From Solimicrobium sp040544425 (GTDB lineage Bacteria > Pseudomonadota > Gammaproteobacteria > Burkholderiales > Burkholderiaceae_D), in assembly GCA_040544425.1 (NCBI GenBank), contig JBEONO010000014.1, positions 1-64,000 of the forward strand: a stretch of DNA of 64,000 bases. The letters run 5' to 3'. Positions 18,012 to 27,243 of the stretch are shown here, in pieces (position 1 is the first letter of the stretch; each line of letters starts with the position of its first letter). The notes beneath the pieces were generated by a model. The model made no database searches, had not been told where the DNA came from, and saw only the letters and a program-made list of their open reading frames with translations. The position numbers and the translations under genes were made by a program.

Positions 18012-18674
18012 ATGAAAATCCTGCTGGTCGAAGACGATCCGATGATAGGCGAAGCGCTGTTGTATTCGCTGAACAAGCTGCACTATTCCGTCGATTGGGT
18101 CAAGGATGGTTTCAGTGCACTGTTATCAGCCAAAACCCAGCATTACGATGTGGTCCTGCTGGACCTGGGTTTGCCGAAAATGGATGGCATCGACGTACTG
18201 CGTGGCCTGCGGCAATCTGGCAATGCGACACCGATTGTGGTTGTGTCGGCGCGTGATGCCGTTGCCATGCGGATCGCCGCGCTCGACCTCGGTGCTGACG
18301 ATTATGTGCTCAAACCATTCGAAATCGACGAACTGTCGGCCAGAATCCGGGCGGTGGTGCGGCGTAAAAGTGGCCATGCCAATTCGGTTCTGGAAAACGG
18401 CAACCTCAGTCTTGATCTCACCACCCGGGAAGCCATGATGGATGGCAAGGTGATCCGTCTGTCAGCGCGGGAGTATGCGCTTTTGGAAGCATTGCTGATC
18501 CGGCCCGGCGCGATCCTGTCCCGGCAGGAACTGGAAGAGCGGATTTACCAGTCAGACCGGGAGGTCGAAAGCAATGCGATTGAATTTCTGATCCATGGAT
18601 TGCGTAAAAAAATCGGCGCGCAGACTATCAAGAATGTCAGGGGGCTGGGATGGATGGTTACCAAAAAGTGCTGA
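18012..18674 (+). CDS. OmpR-family response regulator (QseB/PmrA-like)
   Basis: 220 residues. Receiver domain 1-115 with acidic pocket Glu7-Asp8-Asp9, phosphoacceptor Asp51 ('LLDLGLPKMDG') and Lys101. Winged-helix DNA-binding domain ~125-220 ('LSAREYALLEALLIRPGAILSRQELEERIY', 'VRGLGWMV'). It starts 3 nt after the phosphatase stop. Its 3' end overlaps the histidine kinase. Likely controls genes in this locus, but no binding site could be assigned. Confidence 0.93.
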   Translation: MKILLVEDDPMIGEALLYSLNKLHYSVDWVKDGFSALLSAKTQHYDVVLLDLGLPKMDGIDVLRGLRQSGNATPIVVVSARDAVAMRIAALDLGADDYVLKPFEIDELSARIRAVVRRKSGHANSVLENGNLSLDLTTREAMMDGKVIRLSAREYALLEALLIRPGAILSRQELEERIYQSDREVESNAIEFLIHGLRKKIGAQTIKNVRGLGWMVTKKC

Positions 18675-20011
18675 ATTCACTCCAGTTCAAACTGGCGCTG
18701 GCGCTGTCAGTGACGATGCTGATTGCCGCGCTCTCAATTGGCGCAATTGGTTACGCTTCAACCATGCATGACGTCAACCAGCTGCAGGACGATCACCTGC
18801 GCAATATCGCGGCCATTGTGGATACGAATCGGATCACCATCAATCAGACAGAAGCATGGAATTCAGTCGAGCTGGAAGACCCCGATTCGCTGGTTGTCAT
18901 ACAGCTCACGCGTGGCACTGGCAAAGCAGAAACCCCGGAGGGCAGCGCGCCGCATCTGTTTGCGGATAATTTAAAAGACGGCTTCCAGACCATACTCGCT
19001 CAACATGAGAAATGGCGGGTGTATGTCAAAGCGTTGCCGACTGGCGAACATCTGGTGGTTGGTCAAAAAACTGAAGTCAGAGATGAAATTGCGTGGCACG
19101 CCGGCAAAGAAACCCTGCTACGCATTCTGGCAACCATTCCCTTATTGGTCCTGCTGCTTGCGCTGATGCTGCGCTGGATGCTCTCACCTCTGACCAGGCT
19201 GGCTTCCGAGTTGAATTCAAGGTCGGCCGAAGATACCAGTGCGATCCCGGATGACGGACTGCCTTCGGAACTGCTGCCGTTTATATCGTCCACCAATACG
19301 GTCTTGAAGCGCATCGCTCTGGTGCTTGATCAGCAGCGGCGATTTGTCGCCGACGCGGCGCATGAATTGCGTTCACCGTTGACGGCCCTGACCTTGCAGG
19401 CCAGGAACCTGTCGTCACAAACCATGCCCGTCGAGGCAAAACTGAAAATGGCCGATTTCGAGCGCGGTTTAAAGCGCGCCAATGATCTGGTCGATCAGCT
19501 GCTGACCATGGCGCGCTTGCAGTTGGCTGGACCGCCGAAAGCCAGGGAAGTGACTTTGCAGAAGGTAGTACGCTGCGTATTTGAAGAACTGATGCCTTAT
19601 GCTGACTCAAAAAAAATTGTGCTGGAATTTCATCAGAGTCTGAATGTCTCTGCCGTGCATACCGCGGCAACCGAGATGGATTGGATTACCCTGTTGCGCA
19701 ATCTGGTTGATAATGCCATCCGCTACAGTGCACCTGAAGGCCGGGTCGATGTGGCAATCGATTCGGATGAATCACTGATTAACATCAAGGTACGCGACAG
19801 CGGACCGGGCATTGCTGAAGACGAACGTGAGCGGGTCTTCGATTCGTTTTACCGCATTCTGGGTACCGAACAATCCGGTTCAGGTCTGGGCTTGTCGATT
19901 GTAAAAAGTCTGGTGACCACTCTGAATGGCGAGATCACGCTGGCATTTTCCGATCCTGAGTCCAGGCGCGGGACGCTGGTGTCCATCAAAATTCCACAAC
20001 GCAGACCATGA
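18650..20011 (+). CDS. Sensor histidine kinase (QseC-like)
   Basis: 453 residues from ATG at 18650; GTG at 18668 is an alternative start with less overlap. TM1 about 13-35, periplasmic loop to ~155, TM2 ~156-177, HAMP-like linker, then HisKA with His238 in 'AAHELRSPLTAL'. The ATPase domain has the N box 'LLRNLVDNAIRYS', G1 'VRDSGPGIAE', F box 'VFDSFYRI' and G2 'GSGLGLSIV'. All key residues are intact. It pairs with the upstream regulator. The 126-residue periplasmic loop has no recognised ligand domain. Confidence 0.93.
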   Translation: MDGYQKVLNSLQFKLALALSVTMLIAALSIGAIGYASTMHDVNQLQDDHLRNIAAIVDTNRITINQTEAWNSVELEDPDSLVVIQLTRGTGKAETPEGSAPHLFADNLKDGFQTILAQHEKWRVYVKALPTGEHLVVGQKTEVRDEIAWHAGKETLLRILATIPLLVLLLALMLRWMLSPLTRLASELNSRSAEDTSAIPDDGLPSELLPFISSTNTVLKRIALVLDQQRRFVADAAHELRSPLTALTLQARNLSSQTMPVEAKLKMADFERGLKRANDLVDQLLTMARLQLAGPPKAREVTLQKVVRCVFEELMPYADSKKIVLEFHQSLNVSAVHTAATEMDWITLLRNLVDNAIRYSAPEGRVDVAIDSDESLINIKVRDSGPGIAEDERERVFDSFYRILGTEQSGSGLGLSIVKSLVTTLNGEITLAFSDPESRRGTLVSIKIPQRRP

Positions 20012-20064
20012 GTTCGTGCCTGTTGCCTAAGCCATTGAACAGAAATTTTTCTTGAGGTGAAAAA

Positions 20065-21891
20065 ATGAAATTACGCGCATTGCTGTCAACCGGATTTTTC
20101 CTTGCTGCCTGCTGTTCACTGTCCGCACAGGCTGACGATCGGCCGCACAACGTGATCCTGTTTGTGCCGGATGGCTTGCGCGCACAAATGGTGCGGTCCG
20201 ATACGGCGCCAGGCATGGCGGCCTTGCGGGATGCCGGCGTGACCTTTGCCAACAGTCATTCGATTTTTCCGACAGTCACTACTGCCAACGCATCGGCATT
20301 TGCCACCGGCCATTACCTCGGTGACAGCGGCGATTTTGCAAATACAATTTATACCGCTGTGCCGATTGAACACGCCAAAAATTCAGTGACGCCGTTTTTG
20401 GAAAACGACGGTGTCCTGGGCGATATGGATGCGCATTTCAACGGTGATTACCTCAATGAAGAAACCTTGTTGAAAGCAGCCAGAAATGCCGGATTCAACA
20501 CGGCAGCCATTGGCAAGCTGGGGCCGGTCCTGATGTTCGATCACACCGAACGCAGTGGCGCGCTATCGGTGATTGTCGATGATGCGAGCGGCAGCCCGGC
20601 CGGGATACCGATGCAGCAGTGGGTATTGGATGGGTTGACTGCAGCAGGCCTGCCGACCACACCGCCCGACCGGAATGGCAATGACAAGTCCGGCAATGCC
20701 AGCACGCCAGGCACTCTGGTTGCCAATGTCAAACAGCAGCAATGGTACGCGGACCTGATGAGCAAGGTGATACTGAGCAAATTTAAAGCTGATCAAAAAC
20801 CATTTGTGGCCGTGTTCTGGTCGCGTGATCCGGACGGCACCCAGCATGGCCAGGGCGACAGCCTGAATCAACTGGTGCCCGGCATAAACGGCCCGACTTC
20901 GCTCGATGCGATAAAAAATGCCGACAACAATTTGCAACAGATTCGCCAGGCACTTGCCGAGCTCGGGCTGGAGCAAAATACCGACATTATTATTTCGGCC
21001 GATCACGGGTTTTCAACCATCTCGAAACAAACCAAAACCAGCCCCTCGGCCAAAGAACATTATGAAAACGTGCCGGATGCGTTTTTGCCACCCGGATTTC
21101 TGGCCAAGGATCTGGCACACAGCCTTGGTCTGGCTTTGTGGGATCCCGACCACAATAACGAATTGGTGAAAAACAACCAGCACAGTTCGCATGGCAATGG
21201 CGTGTTGGGCAAAACCCCTGAGCAGCCCTTGGTAGTCGTGACGGCGAACGGCGGTGCCGACCTGATTTATCTGCCTGCAAAATTAAAGAATAAGGATGCA
21301 CATCGTCTCGCATCCGATATCATCCGCGCGCTGCTCAAGCAGGACTATGTCAGCGGCATTTTTGTCAACAGCCGCTTCGGGAAGTTTCCCGGCACGCTGT
21401 CCCTGAAAGACATCAATATCGAAGGCTCGGCCGTCACGCCCGCACCGGCCATCATCGTTAACTTCAAGTCGTTTGCCACCGGTTGTGATCAGCCTACAAG
21501 CTGTGCGGCTGAAGTGGCCAACAGTAACTTGCAGCAGGGCCAGGGCATGCACGGCAGTTTCAGTCGCGCCGATACCTTCAACTTTATCGCGGCCTGCGGT
21601 CCGGATTTCAAGAAACAGTTTGTTGATGCGGCACCGGTCAGCAATGCTGACATTGGCAAAACCCTGGCAGCCATATTGAAGCTGGACGTGCCGAATCGGG
21701 GCAAGCTGGCAGGCAGGGTATTAACCGAGGCAATGACGGACGGCACCATGCCCGATTTTGTCCGGAAAAAACTGGTGTCGGCGCCGGCCACCGGCGGCTT
21801 GCGCACGGTCCTGAATTATCAGCAGGTCGGCGACACAAAATATTTTGATGCTGCCGGTTTTCCGGGGCGCACAGTCGGACTGGAATTTTAA
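20065..21891 (+). CDS. Exported alkaline-phosphatase-superfamily enzyme (NPP-like)
   Basis: 608 residues, GAGGTG ribosome site, signal peptide 1-23. 'HNVILFVPDGLRA' carries the metal Asp36; 'SIFPTVTTANASAFATGH' carries the NPP-type PTxT nucleophile (Thr72 by motif alignment); later metal ligands are visible in 'DIIISADHGFS' and 'MHGSFSR'. The family hydrolyses phosphodiesters or pyrophosphates. As the last gene of the locus it would complement the acid phosphatase by opening nucleotide or diester substrates. Longer than minimal NPPs because of a C-terminal extension from about 470 on. Confidence 0.88.
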   Translation: MKLRALLSTGFFLAACCSLSAQADDRPHNVILFVPDGLRAQMVRSDTAPGMAALRDAGVTFANSHSIFPTVTTANASAFATGHYLGDSGDFANTIYTAVPIEHAKNSVTPFLENDGVLGDMDAHFNGDYLNEETLLKAARNAGFNTAAIGKLGPVLMFDHTERSGALSVIVDDASGSPAGIPMQQWVLDGLTAAGLPTTPPDRNGNDKSGNASTPGTLVANVKQQQWYADLMSKVILSKFKADQKPFVAVFWSRDPDGTQHGQGDSLNQLVPGINGPTSLDAIKNADNNLQQIRQALAELGLEQNTDIIISADHGFSTISKQTKTSPSAKEHYENVPDAFLPPGFLAKDLAHSLGLALWDPDHNNELVKNNQHSSHGNGVLGKTPEQPLVVVTANGGADLIYLPAKLKNKDAHRLASDIIRALLKQDYVSGIFVNSRFGKFPGTLSLKDINIEGSAVTPAPAIIVNFKSFATGCDQPTSCAAEVANSNLQQGQGMHGSFSRADTFNFIAACGPDFKKQFVDAAPVSNADIGKTLAAILKLDVPNRGKLAGRVLTEAMTDGTMPDFVRKKLVSAPATGGLRTVLNYQQVGDTKYFDAAGFPGRTVGLEF

Positions 21892-21965
21892 AACAGCCTG
21901 TCATCGCTGATACACGCAGCGTTGCGATTCAATTATTCACGGTCAGGCTTCACCGGTTCTCCGGT

Positions 21966-22952
21966 TCAGGGCGGCAGAGATGCCACATAGGCCGCCAGCA
22001 CCAGAATGTCATCCGAGGACAGCCGGTCGACTACGGGCAACATCGGCCCTGTCGTCGTGCTGTTCCGTGCCCCATGTTGAATGTCAAGCAGTTGACGGGC
22101 AATATAGCTCGGTGAGCGGCCGGCAATTCTGGGGACCGGGCCAAGCCCTTTCAGACCGGATCCGTGACAGGTCTCACAGGCCATGGTTTTTTCCGGGGCA
22201 TGGCCACTTGCTAAAAACTGGCCTTTGCTGATGCTGCCGACCGGCACGAAGGCGGTGAAGCGAGACCGGCTGTCACGGTTCTCAAATTGTTGTAAGTCGT
22301 TAGGAATCTCAAGAATCCGATCGCCCAGCAGTTCCTGCTCGCCGGTCTTCAAATCCGCGAAAAACGATCCGGCCATATAGCTTTTTGGCACCATGACTGC
22401 TTCTACTACCTCGATGGAGGCCCTTGGTCTGATCGAGGAAAAATAAGCGGCGGCGATATTTATTTCCGAATCAGTTGCCGATTCTGCGACGGTTCTCATC
22501 AATTTGTTCGGACCAACATCCGGCGACACCACCGATTTTCTCGCGCCACTTTTGAAATCCGCTACCTGCTTAATGATGTAGTCAACGGGAAGACCGGCAA
22601 GGCTGGCATTTTCCGGGCCGCCCGGACCATCGGCACGATGACAAACCCCGCAGGCATAGACGTCGGGCTTTCTGCCGTGTTCAACGATGGAAGGCAGCGC
22701 AGGGTGATCGTCCGGGTGCCAGTCGGGCGCAAGAAAGGGGTCACGGGTATCTTTGCGCAGATAGCTGCGAGTGCTGTCAGGAACATGCATCGCTGTTCCG
22801 GGATCAGACGAAGTCTTGGGTTCCACGGCAGTCCTGGGGTTCACCCATGGATAGGCCCATCTGATCAGTGGGTCCGACACTGCCTGTGCCGCTGCGTTAA
22901 ATGGTATTGCCAATGCAAACAGGGCAAACAACGCAGCGGTGAAATTATTCAT
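21966..22952 (-). CDS. Diheme cytochrome c
   Basis: 328 residues with a good GAGGT ribosome site and a signal peptide (1-22). Two heme-binding motifs: CGVCH at residues 101-105 and CETCH near residue 260, each in a class I cytochrome c fold ('ACETCHGSGLKGLGPVPRIAGRSPSYIARQLLDIQHG'), like c4-type proteins. It should be a periplasmic electron carrier. It starts 28 nt after the S9 peptidase stop, so the two may be co-transcribed although functionally unrelated. Confidence 0.92.
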   Translation of the reverse strand: MNNFTAALFALFALAIPFNAAAQAVSDPLIRWAYPWVNPRTAVEPKTSSDPGTAMHVPDSTRSYLRKDTRDPFLAPDWHPDDHPALPSIVEHGRKPDVYACGVCHRADGPGGPENASLAGLPVDYIIKQVADFKSGARKSVVSPDVGPNKLMRTVAESATDSEINIAAAYFSSIRPRASIEVVEAVMVPKSYMAGSFFADLKTGEQELLGDRILEIPNDLQQFENRDSRSRFTAFVPVGSISKGQFLASGHAPEKTMACETCHGSGLKGLGPVPRIAGRSPSYIARQLLDIQHGARNSTTTGPMLPVVDRLSSDDILVLAAYVASLPP

Positions 22953-22980
22953 GATCAGACCTCACTGGTTGGACAGGAAA

Positions 22981-24957
22981 CTACTTCAGCAGGCAATCCT
23001 GCAGAAACAAGGAGGTCGCATAGTTTTGAAAATCTGTGTTTTCCTTCTTCTTGAAACCATGGCCTTCATCGTTGGCTTTCAGATACCACACGACCGTTCC
23101 CTGTTTTTTCAGCGCGTCGACAATCTGATCACTTTCGCTGACCGGCACACGCGGATCATTTTTCCCTGCGATGACGAACATCGGCTTGCTGATTTTTTCG
23201 ATGTTATTCATCGGCGCAATTTTTTCCAAAAATTCGCGCATCTTTGGATCGCGTTCATCGCCATACTCGACCCGACGCAAATCACGCCGGTAGGCTTCGG
23301 TGTGCTCCAAAAATGTCACCAGGTTGGACATGCCGACAATATCGACCGAACAGTTCAACCGCTCTGGGTAAAACGCGGAGATGGCCAGGGTCATGTGTCC
23401 GCCATAGCTTCCGCCCATCACGGCGACATGGTGTGGATCCAGATCGGGTTGCTGAGCGATCCAGTCAAACAGTGCGTCAATGTCTTTGTAACTGTCTTGC
23501 CGCAAAAAGCCATTGTCCAATTTTGTGTAGGTTTTGCCGTAGCCGGTCGAGCCGCGAATATTTGGCCGGATGACCGCAATACCCAGTTCGTTGACCAGAT
23601 AACTTGACAGGCTGCTAATCACGGGTCTGGACTGCCCCTCCGGTCCGCCATGAATGGAGATCAATACCGGGCGTTTGCCGGTAAATTTTGCCGGTGGCGA
23701 AATTTCAATTCCAGAAATTTCAAGCCCGTCAAATGATTTCCAGTGAATCACTTTATCGTCTGGCAGATCGGCCAGATTGACGGCGGATTCACTTTTGGTC
23801 CATCTGGTGATTTTCCCGCTCGTGACGTTGAACGAATACACGTCCCTGAGTGCAGAACTCGATCCGTTATCAAACGCCAGATCGCGACTGTTATTGTGCC
23901 AGCGCAGGTTAGAAATGACGCCCTTCTGCAAGCCGGCCACGGTATCGGCTTTGCCGCTTGCGGTATCGAGCAGATGGAGTTTGCTGATGCCGTCTTCATT
24001 CGACAAATAGGCAATTTTTTTGCCATCGGCTGATAACGAGAAACTCTCCACATTCCAATTTATTTTGGCACTGAGCACCCGGGTTTTTTTGGTGGCCAGC
24101 TCTACATAAGCCAGTCGTGCATATTCCGAATTATTGTCGGTTAAAAAATAAAGACCTTTCCCGTCCCTGCTGAATTGAGGGTGGTCACAGGCAATTTGCT
24201 GACCTGCCACACGCTCGAACAATTCCTTTTTTTCACCGCTGGCAGCATCAATCAACCATACGTACGATTCGTTGACGGAGACAGCATCAATCATGGCGAT
24301 TTGCTTTCCATCGACTGACCAGTCTGAAACACTCCAACCGCCTCCCTTCAGTTGGGCCAGCAAATGGTTTGTTTCAGGATGCGCCGGATCCATCAGCCAT
24401 ACATCATTGTCTGCGCCGGTTCTGCGTGTTGATGTGTAGGCGATCTGGTCGCCGCGCGTCGACCAGACCAGAGCACTGTTTCTGGATTTACCGTCGGTCA
24501 GCAAAGTGCTTTCCGAGGTTTTTAAATCAAACCGGTATAACTGATTCCATTCTCCACCACCCACATCTTTTTGAAAAACGACATAGTCTCCACCATGGGG
24601 ATGAAACCAGGCATTCGAGACCGGCTCCTTGAAAAAAGTCAGTTGTTGCCGCGCAGCGCCCGGGGCAGACACCAGATGAATTTGATTGGTATTGCCAAAC
24701 CGGGTACTGATCAACATCTCTTTACGGCTTGGATGCCAGTCTGAAAAAGTGGCGGAACGCAGTTCTGTGTAGCGTTCCATTTTTTGAGTCAGCGCCTCTG
24801 GTATGGGTGGAATGCCATCCACAACCAGATTGCTGTTCGGTTTGACGACATTATCATCGGCCACAGCAGAATTGGCCAATGTGAAAAACAGAGCGCCAAG
24901 GGCGACAATCAGCGCAGGTGAAGCAATTCGTTTTACAGGTTTCAATGCATCAGTCAT
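22981..24957 (-). CDS. S9 family prolyl-oligopeptidase-like peptidase
   Basis: 658 residues from ATG at 24957, which has a GAGGG site and opens on a signal peptide (cleaved near Ser-Ala-Val-Ala-Asp). N-terminal beta-propeller of TolB/DPP-IV-like blades ('RKEMLISTRFGNTNQIHL', 'DGKQIAMIDAVSV', 'DGKGLYFLTDNNSEY'). C-terminal alpha/beta-hydrolase with nucleophile Ser in 'GGSYGGHM', Asp in 'NDPRVPVSES' and His in 'EGHGFKKKEN'. The family cleaves short peptides, or acts as acylaminoacyl peptidase; the periplasm is the likely site. Confidence 0.92.
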   Translation of the reverse strand: MTDALKPVKRIASPALIVALGALFFTLANSAVADDNVVKPNSNLVVDGIPPIPEALTQKMERYTELRSATFSDWHPSRKEMLISTRFGNTNQIHLVSAPGAARQQLTFFKEPVSNAWFHPHGGDYVVFQKDVGGGEWNQLYRFDLKTSESTLLTDGKSRNSALVWSTRGDQIAYTSTRRTGADNDVWLMDPAHPETNHLLAQLKGGGWSVSDWSVDGKQIAMIDAVSVNESYVWLIDAASGEKKELFERVAGQQIACDHPQFSRDGKGLYFLTDNNSEYARLAYVELATKKTRVLSAKINWNVESFSLSADGKKIAYLSNEDGISKLHLLDTASGKADTVAGLQKGVISNLRWHNNSRDLAFDNGSSSALRDVYSFNVTSGKITRWTKSESAVNLADLPDDKVIHWKSFDGLEISGIEISPPAKFTGKRPVLISIHGGPEGQSRPVISSLSSYLVNELGIAVIRPNIRGSTGYGKTYTKLDNGFLRQDSYKDIDALFDWIAQQPDLDPHHVAVMGGSYGGHMTLAISAFYPERLNCSVDIVGMSNLVTFLEHTEAYRRDLRRVEYGDERDPKMREFLEKIAPMNNIEKISKPMFVIAGKNDPRVPVSESDQIVDALKKQGTVVWYLKANDEGHGFKKKENTDFQNYATSLFLQDCLLK

Positions 24958-24971
24958 TTGACTTTCCCTCA

Positions 24972-25517
24972 TCAGAAATGCGGTTTCAGGTTTGAAAAAT
25001 ACCAAATCTCACAGGTAACTGAGCCACCAATCCGAGCGTCGCGCCTTAACCCCGGCCAATCGGACGGTCCGGCGGCAGGCCATACGGCATCGAGCAGGTT
25101 ATGCAACAGCACAATCATGGCGAACAATATACGACCGTCCAGCTCGGCCATGCCAAACGGCGAGAATGTCCATGCACTTGAAATGACGGTCATTTCCAAA
25201 AAAATTATCCAGAAGCCGCGTTTGCCCAGAAAAGCTGCCATCGCCCCGGGATCTTTGCGCTTGGTCATCAGACCGGCACTCACGCCAGCGAGAAACACAA
25301 ATACCGGTGCACAAAAATGGGGGATCCAACGGGTGAAATATGACAGCGGACTGACGTTTGGATCAGCCATGATGTCCGCGCCTGCGCTGTGCATCACGAA
25401 ATCGCGGACATGATAAAGAGCCAGCACAACGATTGCCAAGCCGCGCAGCATATCGATCAATGTCAACCGATAGCCGCGCTGATTTGTCTCAGCGCTTGTT
25501 AATGAATCTGTTGACAT
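24972..25517 (-). pseudogene. Decayed DUF1624 / HGSNAT-like acyltransferase gene
   Basis: 181 residues. The first half is a good DUF1624 N-terminus: 'RLTLIDMLRGLAIVVLALYHVRDFVMHS', 'YFTRWIPHFCAPVFVFLAGVSAGL', 'GKRGFWIIFLEMTVI' and 'AWTFSPF'. After 'GRILFAM' the sequence jumps directly to what is normally a later segment ('VLLHNLLDAVWPAAGP'), so ~35 or more residues appear deleted in frame. The reading then degenerates and stops. Full family members run to about 350-400 residues with many helices. I call it a pseudogene; the intact ancestor would be an inner-membrane acyltransferase-like protein. Confidence 0.65.
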
Positions 25518-25587
25518 CAAGCCTCCGGATTTGAATGCTGCGATTTGTTAGACAGATAGTCCTGTGACCTGATCAAATTCAATAATT

Positions 25588-25665
25588 GCATTCTGGTCCA
25601 AACGGCACGACCCGCTGAAGCATAAACGTGTTCCAGCCCAAAAACAATGCCCTGAATTGGTATTT
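25588..25665. repeat. Partial third copy of the 9862/11044 repeat
   Basis: The stretch 'CGACCCGCTGAAGCATAAAC' followed by 'AAAAACAATGCCCTGAAT' matches the first ~75 nt of the TA-flanking repeat with substitutions. Here the AATGCC...GGTATT hairpin is followed by T7 on the plus strand, so this copy looks like a terminator. The remainder of the gap 25518-25848 has nothing else supported. Confidence 0.5.
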
Positions 25666-25848
25666 TTTTGGCATCGGTTGAAACCTCTGACAAATCAGGC
25701 GGGCAGCCAAACCGTGTCACAAGCTGGTTCACTGTGAGCCAACAGCTTGTTTCGGTGTTGATATTTCGGCACAACTTTTCCGCTCCCCGGCCAGTCTCCC
25801 CAATTATGGGATAATGCGCGCCTTTCACCCACCTGACGCAAACTCTCC

Positions 25849-26478
25849 ATGAATATCGATACCTGGTGGCTGTTTGCCACCGCCACTTTTTTTATTTCCG
25901 CCGCACCGGGTCCGAACATGCTGCTGATCCTGAGCCAAAGCGTGCGCTTCAATATTCATTCTGCGGTGTGGGGTGCGCTGGGTTGTCTGACAGCTTTATT
26001 AATCATGCAGACTGCCTCAGCGGCCGGACTGGGTGTGCTGCTGCGTGGCGCGCCCGCGGTATTTGATGTGCTGCGCTGGGGTGGCGCAATTTATCTGACC
26101 TATCTGGGAATCCGGATTTTTTTCGCGCCGGTCAGTGCACAGCCGGACCTGGATGAAACGGTCGCCGTGGCGCAACCCGCTGCGCTGAGCTTGTTCAAGA
26201 CCGGTTTCATGACGGCCGCCAGCAATCCGAAAGCCTTGCTGTTTGCGGCGGCATTTTTTCCGCAATTTCTGAATCCGGCGCTGCCACAATTGCCGCAATT
26301 CGGGATCTTGCTGGGAACGTTTGTGGTGATTGAAACCAGCTGGTATCTGGTCTATGCGATCGGTGGGCAGAAGCTGGCCGTGTATCTGAAACGTCCCAGC
26401 GTTCTGAAGGTTTTCAACCGGGTGACCGGCACGGCATTCGTGGCGTTTGCCGCCATCATGGCCAGCATGAAAGCCTGA
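25849..26478 (+). CDS. LysE/RhtB family amino-acid exporter
   Basis: 209 residues, the standard length. Six hydrophobic segments; the family signature is at the start ('FISAAPGPNMLLILSQSVR') and the central 'FKTGFMTAASNPKALLFAAAFFPQFL' matches the LysE/RhtB core. It should export amino acids or homoserine lactone-like compounds across the inner membrane. It converges with the small gene at 26489. Confidence 0.92.
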   Translation: MNIDTWWLFATATFFISAAPGPNMLLILSQSVRFNIHSAVWGALGCLTALLIMQTASAAGLGVLLRGAPAVFDVLRWGGAIYLTYLGIRIFFAPVSAQPDLDETVAVAQPAALSLFKTGFMTAASNPKALLFAAAFFPQFLNPALPQLPQFGILLGTFVVIETSWYLVYAIGGQKLAVYLKRPSVLKVFNRVTGTAFVAFAAIMASMKA

Positions 26479-26488
26479 GCAGCCGGGC

Positions 26489-26722
26489 TTATTCCGCGCT
26501 GAACTCCGCTGCCGCCTTGGCCGCACCCAGCGCTGCAGCATGGCTAGCAAACGGCGTGTCATACCCGGCGACGCTGCCATCTTCATCGACAAAATACAGC
26601 CACCAGCCGTCGGCCTGTTCACGGATGGCCGTATGGCCCGGCGCGCAATAAGTTTCCACAGCCTGGTCGGCCGACAGGGTTGAAATACTGATGCCGCGAT
26701 GGATGATGGCTTTGGGCGTCAT
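26489..26722 (-). CDS. Small conserved-looking protein of unknown function
   Basis: 77 residues from ATG at 26722 with no signal peptide. 'GISISTLSADQAVETYCAPGHTAIREQADGWWLYFVDEDGSVAGYDTPF' reads as a compact alpha/beta cytoplasmic domain. The Ala-rich C-terminal helix follows. No family name comes to mind. It ends 11 nt from the convergent LysE stop. Confidence 0.55.
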   Translation of the reverse strand: MTPKAIIHRGISISTLSADQAVETYCAPGHTAIREQADGWWLYFVDEDGSVAGYDTPFASHAAALGAAKAAAEFSAE

Positions 26723-26847
26723 GGCGATGGTGTCAAATGGTGAGCGGGAAGTGTATCAGCTTCTGCCAAAGACTGAGAATTAAAACCACGGACTTTTTCT
26801 GAGTTCACGGATCATTCATTGCGCAACCAGGGCTGTTCAAAACAGGT

Positions 26848-27180
26848 TCACTTTGGGGGCAACTGGATCGTGACCAGCACCGAAGAATCTTCAAGTGCCT
26901 TGAGGGCGTGAACCTCGCCACCAGCCAGACAGATCAGATTCCCTGCGCCCATTTTCTGTGTCTTTCCCGCAGCGCTAAATTCGATACTGCCCTCAATACA
27001 TTGAACGCTGATTGCTCCCCTGACGTGGTGTGCCGGGGTTGCCCTGTCCTTCAATAGCGTCATTCGAATCACTTCGAGACAATCCGACTTGTAGAGTGCT
27101 TTGGTAGACGAGTTCTTGATATCGTCGCCATAAGCTCGAACGTCAATTAATTCGCCCAACTGTGCATGATGAAGTGCCAT
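26848..27180 (-). CDS. Cupin-domain protein
   Basis: 110 residues from ATG at 27180, with GGAGAA nine nt upstream; a longer in-frame start exists but lacks a ribosome site. One conserved cupin barrel: 'LLKDRATPAHHVRGAISVQCIEGSIEF' and 'MGAGNLICLAGGEVHALKALEDSSVLVTI'. The His pair and the later His-Ala-Leu are plausible metal ligands, although the first motif lacks the usual Gly-rich lead. Specific substrate unknown. Confidence 0.75.
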   Translation of the reverse strand: MALHHAQLGELIDVRAYGDDIKNSSTKALYKSDCLEVIRMTLLKDRATPAHHVRGAISVQCIEGSIEFSAAGKTQKMGAGNLICLAGGEVHALKALEDSSVLVTIQLPPK

Positions 27181-27243
27181 ACGTGTTCTCCAAAAAACAT
27201 TAAGTGTAAACCGGTGAATCCAGAACAATTTTTTTCACAAAGC

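Noticed and set aside
25517..25828. Open frame of 103 codons on the minus strand between the DUF1624 remnant and the LysE gene
   Set aside because: It covers a partial copy of a dispersed repeat, has no ribosome site and no protein-like pattern.
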